DNA from: Echinimonas agarilytica
Lineage (GTDB): Bacteria > Pseudomonadota > Gammaproteobacteria > Enterobacterales > Neiellaceae
Assembly (NCBI RefSeq): GCF_023703465.1
Contig: NZ_JAMQGP010000002.1
Location: 659,860-723,859 of the forward strand
Direction: 5' to 3'
Length of the DNA: 64,000 nucleotides
Shown one piece after another: positions 8,835 to 16,575 of the stretch. The notes below the pieces were generated by a model. It had not been told where the DNA came from and ran no database searches. It saw only the letters and a program-made list of their open reading frames with translations. Position 1 is the stretch's first letter; each line of letters starts with the position of its first letter. The translations under genes and the position numbers were made by a program.

Positions 8835-10082
8835 ATGAGACATATAAAAACAGGTCTATTGGCTGGCCTCGTTGCAGCCAGCATGATGCCAGCAATGGCA
8901 GCGACCACACTGATTAAAAATGCCACTATTTATACGCAAACAGCGCAAGGTGTTTTGCAGCAAAGTAGTGTGCTGTTTGAAAATGGAACAATTGTTCAAG
9001 TGGGTGATTACGATGGCAGTGCGGATACAGTGATTGATGCTAAGGGCGCAATTGTTACGCCGGGCCTAATCGGCACGATGAATCAACTGGGCCTGATTGA
9101 AGTGGATGCAGTGTCGAGCTCTGCCGATGTGGGAACCGACAAAGCCAACGCAGCGTTTGACCCTAGCTTAGCGTTTAATCCTAAGTCGAGTTTGATTCCA
9201 TTGGCTCGCAAAGGCGGCATTACGCGCAATGTAGTGGCGCCAACTTACAGTCATAGTGTGATTGCAGGTCAGCTCAAAGCGGTGAATTTAAGTGGCGAAC
9301 TTGAAGGCAGCGTTCACTCTGAGCCCGTTGCTGTGGTGAGCTATTTAGGGGCATCAAGTGAAGACTCCAGAGCTGTCGCACTCGCGAAATTAAGACATCA
9401 GCTGGAAGATTTACAGCAATACCTCACCAAGAAAAAGACGGATGAAGATGCAAAATCTGATTTGTCTGAACGTGAACGCGTTGTGATGGAGCGAGTCGCC
9501 ATGGGAGAATTGCCGCTGGTGATCTACGTTGACCGAGCAGCCGATATTCTACAGGTAATTGAGCTCAAAACAGAATTGGGTGTTGAGCTTGTGATTAATA
9601 GCGGCATGGAATCGTGGGTGGTTGCCGAACAACTAGCGGCAGCGAATGTACCTGTGATTTTGAATGCATTGGCAGCTCTGCCTTCAAATTTTGATTCATT
9701 GAATGCAAGCTTACACAATGCACAAAGGCTTGAACAAGCAGGTGTTGATGTGATCATTGCGGAGTCCGGAGATCGAAACCACCGGCTGTATCAATTGCGT
9801 TTTCAAGCCGGTCATGCGGTTGCCAATGGCTTGACCTTCGAACAGGCACTATCGGCAGTCACAAGCACACCAGCAGAGGTGTTTGGTTTGACAGATGTGG
9901 GTCAAATTGCACCAGGAAAGCGCGCTGATTTAGTACTTTGGAGTCATGATCCGCTGGATCTGCAAGGCGCGGTTGAAAAGCTTTGGATCGATGGCAAAGA
10001 CGCGAGTACTCAAAGCCGACAAGATGCATTGCGGGACCGGTACATGATGAAGTCTGATATGCCCAAGGCGTATCTTAAATAG
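8835..10082 (+). CDS. Amidohydrolase-fold exported protein lacking the HxH metal motif
   Basis: A 415-residue protein of the same superfamily as its upstream neighbour, with a cleavable signal peptide (LLAGLVAASMMPAMA, then ATTLIKNATIYT). It keeps the N- and C-terminal composite beta-domain signatures (TLIKNATIYT, GAIVTPGLIG, LTFEQALSAVTSTPAEVFGL, GKRADLVLWSHDPL). Where the metal HxH should follow GLIG it reads TMNQLGLIEVD, and the downstream histidine ligands are also absent. It is therefore probably catalytically altered or a non-catalytic partner. It starts 11 bases after the upstream amidohydrolase gene with AGGAG close ahead of the ATG, so one operon is likely. A nested hairpin terminator follows. 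Confidence 0.72.
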   Translation: MRHIKTGLLAGLVAASMMPAMAATTLIKNATIYTQTAQGVLQQSSVLFENGTIVQVGDYDGSADTVIDAKGAIVTPGLIGTMNQLGLIEVDAVSSSADVGTDKANAAFDPSLAFNPKSSLIPLARKGGITRNVVAPTYSHSVIAGQLKAVNLSGELEGSVHSEPVAVVSYLGASSEDSRAVALAKLRHQLEDLQQYLTKKKTDEDAKSDLSERERVVMERVAMGELPLVIYVDRAADILQVIELKTELGVELVINSGMESWVVAEQLAAANVPVILNALAALPSNFDSLNASLHNAQRLEQAGVDVIIAESGDRNHRLYQLRFQAGHAVANGLTFEQALSAVTSTPAEVFGLTDVGQIAPGKRADLVLWSHDPLDLQGAVEKLWIDGKDASTQSRQDALRDRYMMKSDMPKAYLK

Positions 10083-10118
10083 TCAAATCAAACGGTTGGC
10101 TGCTTAACGTCAACAACG

Positions 10119-10189
10119 AAAAAGGAGGCCACTAAGGCCTAATGCCAGTCAGTTAAGCTGACTGGCATTTTTCTTAAAGCCTCCTTTTT
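10119..10189. terminator. Nested double inverted repeat, bidirectional terminator
   Basis: The inner hairpin AATGCCAGTCAG/CTGACTGGCATT (10141-10169) is followed by T's. The outer arms AAAAAGGAGGC (10119-10129) and GCCTCCTTTTT (10179-10189) pair perfectly around it. It lies between convergent genes and is expected to terminate both. Confidence 0.8.
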
Positions 10190-10207
10190 ATGGCTTCGGC
10201 AGGTGCT

Positions 10208-12046
10208 TTACCAACCGCACTGACGATCTTCATTCTGTTCATCTAACCATTCTTGCAGCGGTGCAAAATAGTCCAGAATCGCAGTCGCATCCATTTCTCG
10301 TGAACCCGTCATGACTTCAAGCGTTTCTTGCCAAGGACGGCTTGCTCCCATTTCCAATCCTTCAGCCATGACTTTACCCGCTTCGTCACTGCCGTAAATG
10401 GAACAGCGATGAATGGAGCCCATATCGCCCGCTTTTTCACAAAGAGCACGGTGGAACTGGAACTGTAAAATATGAGCTAGGAAATAACGTGTATAAGGCG
10501 TATTGCCTGGTACGTGGTATTTCGCCCCCGGATCGAAATTGGCTTCAGTACGTGCAACTGGAGCTTTCACACCTTGATACTTTTCACGCAGTTCCCACCA
10601 TGCTTGGTTGTATTCTTCAGGTTTGATTTGGCCTGAGAATACTTGCCAACGCCATTGGTCAACGAGTAAGCCAAATGGAATAAACGCGACTTTATCTAAT
10701 GCCATTTTCATCAGCAGGCCGATGTCGGCTGATTCATCAGGAATAGTGTCGATGATGCCCATTTTCTTCAGGTACTTAGGCGTAACCGATAACGCAATGG
10801 TATCGCCGATGGCCTCATGGAAACCATCATTAGCACTGCCTTGAAACATGGGGGGTTGATCCATATATGCACGTTGGTAGATGTTGTGGCCCAGCTCATG
10901 GTGAATGACAGCAAACTCTTCACCTGTACGCTGAATACACATCTTAATACGTATGTCTTCTTTGTTGTCCAAGTCCCAAGCGGATGCATGGCAAACCACA
11001 TCACGATCAGCTGGCTGGGTAAATAAGCTACGTTGCCAGAAAGTGTCAGGTAATTGTGCGAAACCCAATGAAGTAAAGAAGCCTTCAGCAGCTTTAACCA
11101 TCGAAATTTCGTCGTAGTTGTGCACCGCGAGTTGTTCGGTTAAATCGTATCCCGGATCGGCACTTTCTGGTCCCACGATATCATAAATGTTGCCCCATGT
11201 TTGAGCCCACATGTTGCCTGTTAAATGGGCTGGGATCGCGCCATTTTGTGGCACCACATTTTCACCGTATTGTTCACCAAGCTTTGCCCGAACATGACAA
11301 TGTAGCGAGTCATACAAAGGTTTGACTTGGCCCCAAAGGCGGTCGAGTTCCAACGCAAATGCATCGGGTTCCATGTCGTAATTTGAACGCCACATTTGAC
11401 CCAAATCTTTAAAGCCTAAACCTTGTGCGCCTTCATTGGTTAATTCAACTTGGCGTTGATAAAGGCTTTTCATCGGCGGAGAAACTTCACGCCAGCCTTT
11501 CCATAGCTCCAATAATTCAGCTTCATCGCGCGATTTAGCCATGATTTGTCCCATTTCTGGGAGCGATAAAACTTGGCCACTGTTAGTGGTGTATTTACCT
11601 TTGCCGTACATGCCGCCTAAATCGGCTACAATTTTTGCCAATTCAGCATTTTTGGCTGTATCTAGTGGCGCTGGTAGTACAATTGCGAGCTTCAATTTGT
11701 CGAGCTTGCGACGAACTTCGTCCGATAGTTCCAAATCATCGAATTTTGCCGCGTCATGGGCCAGTGCAACGGTAATTGCAGAGAATTCTTCACCAGCATC
11801 TGCCGACAACGCGGCGGTGTCTTCTGTAATGAAGTTTTGATAGATCCATTCTGCACGCGCCACTTTGACACTGAGTTCTGCAATTTGAGCTTCTGCGTCT
11901 TTTACAAACTGTTCGGCATCTGCGCGTGTCACAGTGCTTTGCACCGGTGTATTAGATTCTGTACTTGGAGCTTCCCCGCATGCGGCAAGCCCTAACATAA
12001 TCGCAACAGCAAGGACTGCGGGTGTTTTACGGGTTGATACTGTCAT
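10208..12046 (-). CDS. M2 family peptidyl-dipeptidase (ACE-like) lipoprotein
   Basis: Zinc metallopeptidase of family M2, the bacterial counterpart of angiotensin-converting enzyme, which releases C-terminal dipeptides. The product is 612 residues. The signal peptide ends in a lipobox (LGLAACGE, Cys about 23), so it is probably a lipoprotein of the cell envelope. The zinc motif is VIHHELGHNIYQ (HExxH), followed by the third ligand in FHEAIGDTIALS about 25 residues on. Other M2 features are MWRSNYDM and FQFHRALCEKAG near the C-terminus. It is convergent with the amidohydrolase pair. Upstream lies an unusual minus-strand small open frame and terminator (12175-12325), which could form a regulatory leader. 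Confidence 0.85.
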   Translation of the reverse strand: MTVSTRKTPAVLAVAIMLGLAACGEAPSTESNTPVQSTVTRADAEQFVKDAEAQIAELSVKVARAEWIYQNFITEDTAALSADAGEEFSAITVALAHDAAKFDDLELSDEVRRKLDKLKLAIVLPAPLDTAKNAELAKIVADLGGMYGKGKYTTNSGQVLSLPEMGQIMAKSRDEAELLELWKGWREVSPPMKSLYQRQVELTNEGAQGLGFKDLGQMWRSNYDMEPDAFALELDRLWGQVKPLYDSLHCHVRAKLGEQYGENVVPQNGAIPAHLTGNMWAQTWGNIYDIVGPESADPGYDLTEQLAVHNYDEISMVKAAEGFFTSLGFAQLPDTFWQRSLFTQPADRDVVCHASAWDLDNKEDIRIKMCIQRTGEEFAVIHHELGHNIYQRAYMDQPPMFQGSANDGFHEAIGDTIALSVTPKYLKKMGIIDTIPDESADIGLLMKMALDKVAFIPFGLLVDQWRWQVFSGQIKPEEYNQAWWELREKYQGVKAPVARTEANFDPGAKYHVPGNTPYTRYFLAHILQFQFHRALCEKAGDMGSIHRCSIYGSDEAGKVMAEGLEMGASRPWQETLEVMTGSREMDATAILDYFAPLQEWLDEQNEDRQCGW

Positions 12047-12174
12047 TTGAGTTCCTGAATAATTTTATAGTTATGTAACAATCTGTCGCATGTCATCCTA
12101 ATCAAAGGTGAGAAAGTTGAAAAGGCTGGAGGGGCATCTGGATCAAATTGGTTTGGATTAAGCTGTAAACAGAC

Positions 12175-12214
12175 AAAAAAAACCCAGCGTGAATGACAGA
12201 TCAGGTCGCTGGGT
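12175..12214 (-). terminator. Minus-strand terminator-like hairpin upstream of the M2 peptidase gene
   Basis: Read on the minus strand, ACCCAGCG pairs with CGCTGGGT across a 17-base loop and is followed by eight T's. It lies about 130 bases before the peptidase start and in the same direction. It therefore either ends a separate short transcript or works as an attenuator. Confidence 0.6.
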
Positions 12215-12280
12215 GTAGGGGTATTTCCAGGGGAGAAAATTAGCAAATGTTTGCCCTATGCATACTCCGACTTCGGGCTT

Positions 12281-12325
12281 TTAAATTAGTTCGATGATGA
12301 ACTCAAGAATTTGACGAGTAGTCAT
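12281..12325 (-). CDS. Possible 14-codon leader peptide
   Basis: A minus-strand frame encoding MTTRQILEFIIELI, with GGAA about ten bases before its ATG. It is followed about 70 bases later by the hairpin and T-run at 12175-12214, then the M2 peptidase gene. The arrangement resembles a leader-peptide attenuator, but the peptide is not one I recognise and no control codon repeat stands out. Just upstream on the minus strand is TGTGATCGGAAACACA, which is near a CRP site. This is an inference from position; it could be coincidence. Confidence 0.25.
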   Translation of the reverse strand: MTTRQILEFIIELI

Positions 12326-12463
12326 TGAATTGTGTTTCCGATCACAATATTTCACATTTTAAGATCATTGCCAATCTGCCTAAATAGCCTGAATGATGCT
12401 TTTTTAAAGGCTTTGCACTCATAAATTTAATTGTGATAAGTAGGCTATTTGTTCGGTCTATTG

Positions 12464-12492
12464 TTGACACGTTTACCAAATAAACATAAATT
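12464..12492 (+). promoter_or_regulatory. Likely psrA promoter (-35/-10)
   Basis: TTGACA at 12464-12469 is followed after 17 bases by TAAATT (12487-12492). The PsrA box starts immediately downstream, the usual place for a repressor to block initiation. Confidence 0.45.
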
Positions 12493-12493
12493 T

Positions 12494-12507
12494 GAAACAC
12501 CTGTTTG
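12494..12507. promoter_or_regulatory. PsrA operator (autoregulatory box)
   Basis: GAAAC-ACCT-GTTTG fits the published PsrA pattern G/CAAAC-N2-4-GTTTG/C exactly. It sits between the predicted -10 and the psrA start, which predicts autorepression of psrA-fadE relieved by long-chain fatty acids. Confidence 0.65.
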
Positions 12508-12522
12508 AATTCTGGTGGCAGT

Positions 12523-13161
12523 ATGGCGAGTAAACAAAACACAAAAGAAAAAATTCTTGATGCCGCAGAGACTCTTTTTGCGGAAAGAGGGTTTTCTGAT
12601 ACATCACTTCGTTTGATTACAGCTGAGGCCGATGTAAACCTCGCTTCAGTGAATTATCACTTTGGTTCAAAAAAGGCGTTAATCAAAGCAGTACTTTCAC
12701 GCTATCTCGAATACTTCATGCCATCGTTGAATGCAGAACTCGATCGAATACTGAATGCCAATGCTCAGCCCACATTGAATCAAGTGTTTGAAAGCTTTGT
12801 GGAGCCACTGGTTCAACTGAACAACTTTAGAGGCAATGGCACTAATACGTTTATGCAGCTGCTAGGCCGTGGCTACAGCGACAGCCAAGGTCACCTTCGT
12901 TGGTTTATGACCACACAATACGGTGATGTGCTGTCAAAAATATCCAAAGCCGTGCAACGAGCGAACCCAGAGCTGTCTCCGAGCGAGTTTTTCTGGCGTA
13001 TGCATTTCACGTTGGGAACGGTGGTGTTCACCATGGCATCGAATGAAGCGCTGCGTGATATTGCTAGGGTAGATTTTAAACAAGAAGTAGATGTGGAAGC
13101 GCTTGTGCGTCGTCTCATTCCGTTTTTAGCTGCGGGCGTGGGAGCGCCTGTTGCGCCATAA
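12523..13161 (+). CDS. psrA: TetR-family fatty-acid regulator PsrA
   Basis: Transcriptional regulator of 212 residues. The N-terminal TetR helix-turn-helix (about 5-55) includes ILDAAETLFAERGFSDTSLR and VNLASVNYHFGSKKALI, closely resembling Pseudomonas PsrA. The C-terminal ligand domain shares the PsrA block FMQLLGRGYSDSQGHLR and EFFWRMHFTLG. Known PsrA proteins repress themselves and beta-oxidation genes and are released by oleate. The frame also has a TTG at 12505, but the ATG at 12523, preceded by GGTGG, gives the normal PsrA N-terminus. fadE follows after 44 bases on the same strand, and a PsrA box lies just upstream, both strengthening the name. Confidence 0.85.
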   Translation: MASKQNTKEKILDAAETLFAERGFSDTSLRLITAEADVNLASVNYHFGSKKALIKAVLSRYLEYFMPSLNAELDRILNANAQPTLNQVFESFVEPLVQLNNFRGNGTNTFMQLLGRGYSDSQGHLRWFMTTQYGDVLSKISKAVQRANPELSPSEFFWRMHFTLGTVVFTMASNEALRDIARVDFKQEVDVEALVRRLIPFLAAGVGAPVAP

Positions 13162-13205
13162 CAACAATTATATATCGACAGACTAAAAGATTAAGGTACT
13201 GAATT

Positions 13206-15524
13206 ATGAGCATTTTGCTGTTGTTGGTGGTCGCAGTTGCGGTCATATTAGGTGTGCCAGATATTCGTCGGAATTTGGTAACGAAGCCAATATTTTCTGT
13301 TTTTAAAAAGATTCTTCCACCCTTGTCAGACACCGAACGCGAAGCTATGGAAGCGGGCGACATTTGGTGGGACGGCGACTTATTTGGTGGCAAGCCTAAC
13401 TGGAATAAACTGCACTCCATTCCAAAACCCGAGTTGAGCGCTGATGAGCAAGCGTTCATGGACAACCAAGTGAATGAGCTTTGTGCCATGTTGGACGATT
13501 ATAAAATCGTTCAAGAAGACAAAGACATGCCACCAGAAGTGTGGCAGTACCTAGGTAAACAAGGTTTTTTCTCGTTAATTATTCCGAAAGAGTATGGTGG
13601 GCGCGGTTTTTCGGCAATCGCCAATTCAACCATCGTCTCGAAGATTGCCAGCCGTTCATTGAGCGCTGCTGTGACCGTGATGGTTCCGAACTCTTTGGGG
13701 CCTGGTGAATTGTTGATGCACTATGGTACTCAAGAACAAAAAGACCGTTGGTTACCCGGTTTAGCCGTAGGAGATGAGATTCCTTGCTTTGCTTTAACTG
13801 GACCTGAAGCAGGTTCCGATGCCGGAGCTATTCCAGATGTGGGTGTGGTGTGCAAAGGCATGCACGAAGGTAAAGAAGTGGTTGGTATACGCTTAAACTT
13901 CTCCAAGCGTTACATCACATTAGCGCCTGTCGCAACGGTATTGGGCTTGGCATTTAAACTGAATGATCCAGATGGCCTGATGGGCGAACAGCCCGATTTA
14001 GGCATTACCTGTGCACTTATTCCAGCTGATCACGAAGGGATTTTAATTGGTCGTCGCCACAACCCATTAAACTTGGCGTTTATGAACGGTACCGTGTACG
14101 GAAATGATGCCTTTATTCCATTGGATTGGATTATCGGTGGGCCAGATTATGCCGGTCGAGGCTGGCGTATGCTGGTTGAATGTTTATCTGCAGGGCGCGG
14201 TATTTCATTGCCTGCACTGAGTACCGCATCAGGGCATTTGTCTGCACGTATGACGGGTGCATACAGTTATGTTAGGCGCCAGTTTGGTATGCCGATTGGT
14301 AAGTTTGAAGGCGTACAAGAAGCGATGGCTAGAATTGGTGGTTACACCTACATTCTTGAGGCTTGCCGAAAGATGACTGCCGGTTCGCTGGACCTAGGAC
14401 AAAGTCCTTCGGTGGTCACCGCCATTGCAAAATTCCATATGACGGAATTGGGTCGTCAAATCAACACCGATGCGATGGATATTCATGCCGGTCGCGGCAT
14501 TCAACTAGGCCCTAAAAATTACTTAGGTCACGGTTACATGGGCATTCCTATCTCAATTACGGTGGAAGGGGCAAATATTTTGACCCGCAACCTGATGATC
14601 TTTGGGCAAGGCGCAACGCGCTGCCATCCTTATGTGCTCAAAGAAATGGAAGCCGCAGCAAACCCTAATCCAGATGAAGGTTTGAAGGATTTCGATGGCT
14701 TGCTGGTCAAGCATATTGGATTCGGTATTAGTAACTTCTTTGGTTCTCTGTTTATGGGACTGACGGGGGCAAAATTGAATACGGCACCGGTGTCAGGTGA
14801 AACGGCTACATACTACAAGCAGTTGACTCGAATGAGCCGAGCACTTGCATTGTGCAGTGACTTTTCAATGTTGGTATTGGGGGGCGACCTGAAACGAAAA
14901 GAAATGATTTCAGCCCGTCTTGGCGATGTTTTGAGTCACTTGTACATGGCATCTGCAGTGCTGAAGCATTACGAAGATGATGGGCGTCAGCAGGGTGATT
15001 TACCGATGGTGCATTATGCAATGCATTGGCATTTGTCAGAAATAGGCAAGGCGCTGACAGGGTTCTTTGCAAACTTCCCAAATCGCCTCGTTGCAGGTGT
15101 TTTGAAATTCTGCGTTTTCCCGGTTGGCAATCGTTACCAATCGGCCCCTGATGCTGTTTCGCAAGCCGTAGCCAATACCTTGTTAGCGCCGAGCGTGGTT
15201 CGAGATCGTTTAACTCACCTATGTTTCATTGGTGATGCTGAAGGTGACCCAACCGGTGATATGGAACGTGCGTTTATGGCGATGTACGATTGCCGTCATC
15301 TTGAAAAGAAACTCAAGCAAGCGCAGCGTGCCGGTGATTTACCATCCAAAATCCCAATGTTGGAACTGTATGAAATTGCAGCTCAGAAAAACATTGTGAC
15401 AATGCAAGAACATGAACAATTGAAAGCGATGGACGCATTGCGATTCGACGCCATTAACGTGGATGAGTTCGATACTGAACGCAGTTTGGCAAAGCAAAAC
15501 AAGGCTGCGCCAAACGCAGCGTAA
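13206..15524 (+). CDS. fadE: Acyl-CoA dehydrogenase FadE
   Basis: FAD-dependent enzyme of the first step of fatty-acid beta-oxidation, in the large FadE class. The product is 772 residues against about 814 in E. coli. It has an N-terminal hydrophobic segment (MSILLLLVVAVAVILG), so membrane association is likely. The dehydrogenase core spans about 80-480, with FFSLIIPKEYGG, CFALTGPEAGSDAG and IHAGRGIQLGPKNYLG. The long FadE-specific C-terminal extension (DUF1974 type) follows. It lies behind psrA in one probable operon, which fits PsrA control. A good terminator follows the stop at 15548-15574. Confidence 0.93.
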   Translation: MSILLLLVVAVAVILGVPDIRRNLVTKPIFSVFKKILPPLSDTEREAMEAGDIWWDGDLFGGKPNWNKLHSIPKPELSADEQAFMDNQVNELCAMLDDYKIVQEDKDMPPEVWQYLGKQGFFSLIIPKEYGGRGFSAIANSTIVSKIASRSLSAAVTVMVPNSLGPGELLMHYGTQEQKDRWLPGLAVGDEIPCFALTGPEAGSDAGAIPDVGVVCKGMHEGKEVVGIRLNFSKRYITLAPVATVLGLAFKLNDPDGLMGEQPDLGITCALIPADHEGILIGRRHNPLNLAFMNGTVYGNDAFIPLDWIIGGPDYAGRGWRMLVECLSAGRGISLPALSTASGHLSARMTGAYSYVRRQFGMPIGKFEGVQEAMARIGGYTYILEACRKMTAGSLDLGQSPSVVTAIAKFHMTELGRQINTDAMDIHAGRGIQLGPKNYLGHGYMGIPISITVEGANILTRNLMIFGQGATRCHPYVLKEMEAAANPNPDEGLKDFDGLLVKHIGFGISNFFGSLFMGLTGAKLNTAPVSGETATYYKQLTRMSRALALCSDFSMLVLGGDLKRKEMISARLGDVLSHLYMASAVLKHYEDDGRQQGDLPMVHYAMHWHLSEIGKALTGFFANFPNRLVAGVLKFCVFPVGNRYQSAPDAVSQAVANTLLAPSVVRDRLTHLCFIGDAEGDPTGDMERAFMAMYDCRHLEKKLKQAQRAGDLPSKIPMLELYEIAAQKNIVTMQEHEQLKAMDALRFDAINVDEFDTERSLAKQNKAAPNAA

Positions 15525-15547
15525 CGCAAGCATTACGGTTTATGACA

Positions 15548-15574
15548 AACACCGGCGATTGCCGGTGTTTTTTT
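15548..15574 (+). terminator. fadE terminator
   Basis: AACACCGGC pairs with GCCGGTGTT over a GATT loop, followed by a T-run. Confidence 0.9.
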
Positions 15575-15648
15575 ATGCCTGCATTTCAATTGATATGGTG
15601 CAAAACCGTGTACACTTCGCTAGCTAATTATGTCGAGTAGATCACACT

Positions 15649-16575
15649 ATGCACACAGTTTCAGGGCGCTCATTTTTCGGTTTTAGTTTGGCCATGCTGA
15701 CAATGGTGCTGTGGGGACTTTTACCCATAGCATTGAAAGATGTGCTCGCCGTGATGGATCCTCTCACCATTACTTTCTATCGTTTTTCCAGTGCGGGCGT
15801 CATATTAGCTATTTGGTTAGCGGCTCGAAAAGGCTTACCCAATGTTCGGCAGTTTCGAAAGCCTGTTTCTGCGGTTCTTTTAATCGCTGCGTTAGCGTTG
15901 TCGATTAACTACGGAACATATTTGATAGGTCTGGACTACCTTGAACCAAAGTCAGCTCAGATCATTATCCAGTTGGCACCCTTCTTATTGTTGATTGGCA
16001 GTGTTATTTGGTTCAAAGAGCCTTTTTCAAAGCTTCAAAGTTTTGGCGTGGTTGCCTTGTTGGTTGGGCTATTGATGTTCTTTAACCAACGAGTAGGGGA
16101 GCTTCTGGGATCTTTTGGTACATATACTCAAGGTGTCCTTTGGATCGTTTTTGCAGCGGTCATGTGGGCTATTTACGCGTTGTTACAAAAACAGCTGCTG
16201 CGCCATTTTACGTCAGTGCAATTGATGATGATGATCAATTTGTTTGGCGGCGTTTGTTTCTTCATGTTGGCAACGCCGGACCAGGTATTGGAGCTTAATC
16301 AGTGGCAACTGCTGATGCTACTATTTTGCTGTTTGAATACAGTGATTGCATATGGAGCTTTTGCTGAAGCGTTGGCTCATTGGGAAGCATCTAAAGTGAG
16401 TGCGGTACTTGCGGCCACTCCCTTAGTCAGCATTGGCGTGATCGACTTACTTGCCTGGCAATGGCCTGAATATTACCAATCATTGCATTTGAATATACTC
16501 GCGCTGATTGGTGCTGTTATGGTGATTATTGGGTCAGCGGTTGCTGCTTTGGGCAAACCCAAAAATAAAACTTAG
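15649..16575 (+). CDS. EamA/DMT-family transporter
   Basis: Inner-membrane permease of the drug/metabolite transporter superfamily, 308 residues with about ten hydrophobic segments arranged as two EamA repeats. The first repeat has MVLWGLLPIALKDVL and PLTITFYRFSSAG; the second has ALIGAVMVIIGSAVAAL at its end. Substrates in this family range from amino acids to nucleotide sugars, so no cargo is assigned. The stop overlaps the end of the convergent diguanylate cyclase gene by four bases. Confidence 0.82.
   Translation: MHTVSGRSFFGFSLAMLTMVLWGLLPIALKDVLAVMDPLTITFYRFSSAGVILAIWLAARKGLPNVRQFRKPVSAVLLIAALALSINYGTYLIGLDYLEPKSAQIIIQLAPFLLLIGSVIWFKEPFSKLQSFGVVALLVGLLMFFNQRVGELLGSFGTYTQGVLWIVFAAVMWAIYALLQKQLLRHFTSVQLMMMINLFGGVCFFMLATPDQVLELNQWQLLMLLFCCLNTVIAYGAFAEALAHWEASKVSAVLAATPLVSIGVIDLLAWQWPEYYQSLHLNILALIGAVMVIIGSAVAALGKPKNKT

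Noticed and set aside
12505..12522. TTG start for psrA adding six residues
   Set aside because: It would overlap the PsrA box; the ATG at 12523 has a ribosome site and gives the standard N-terminus.
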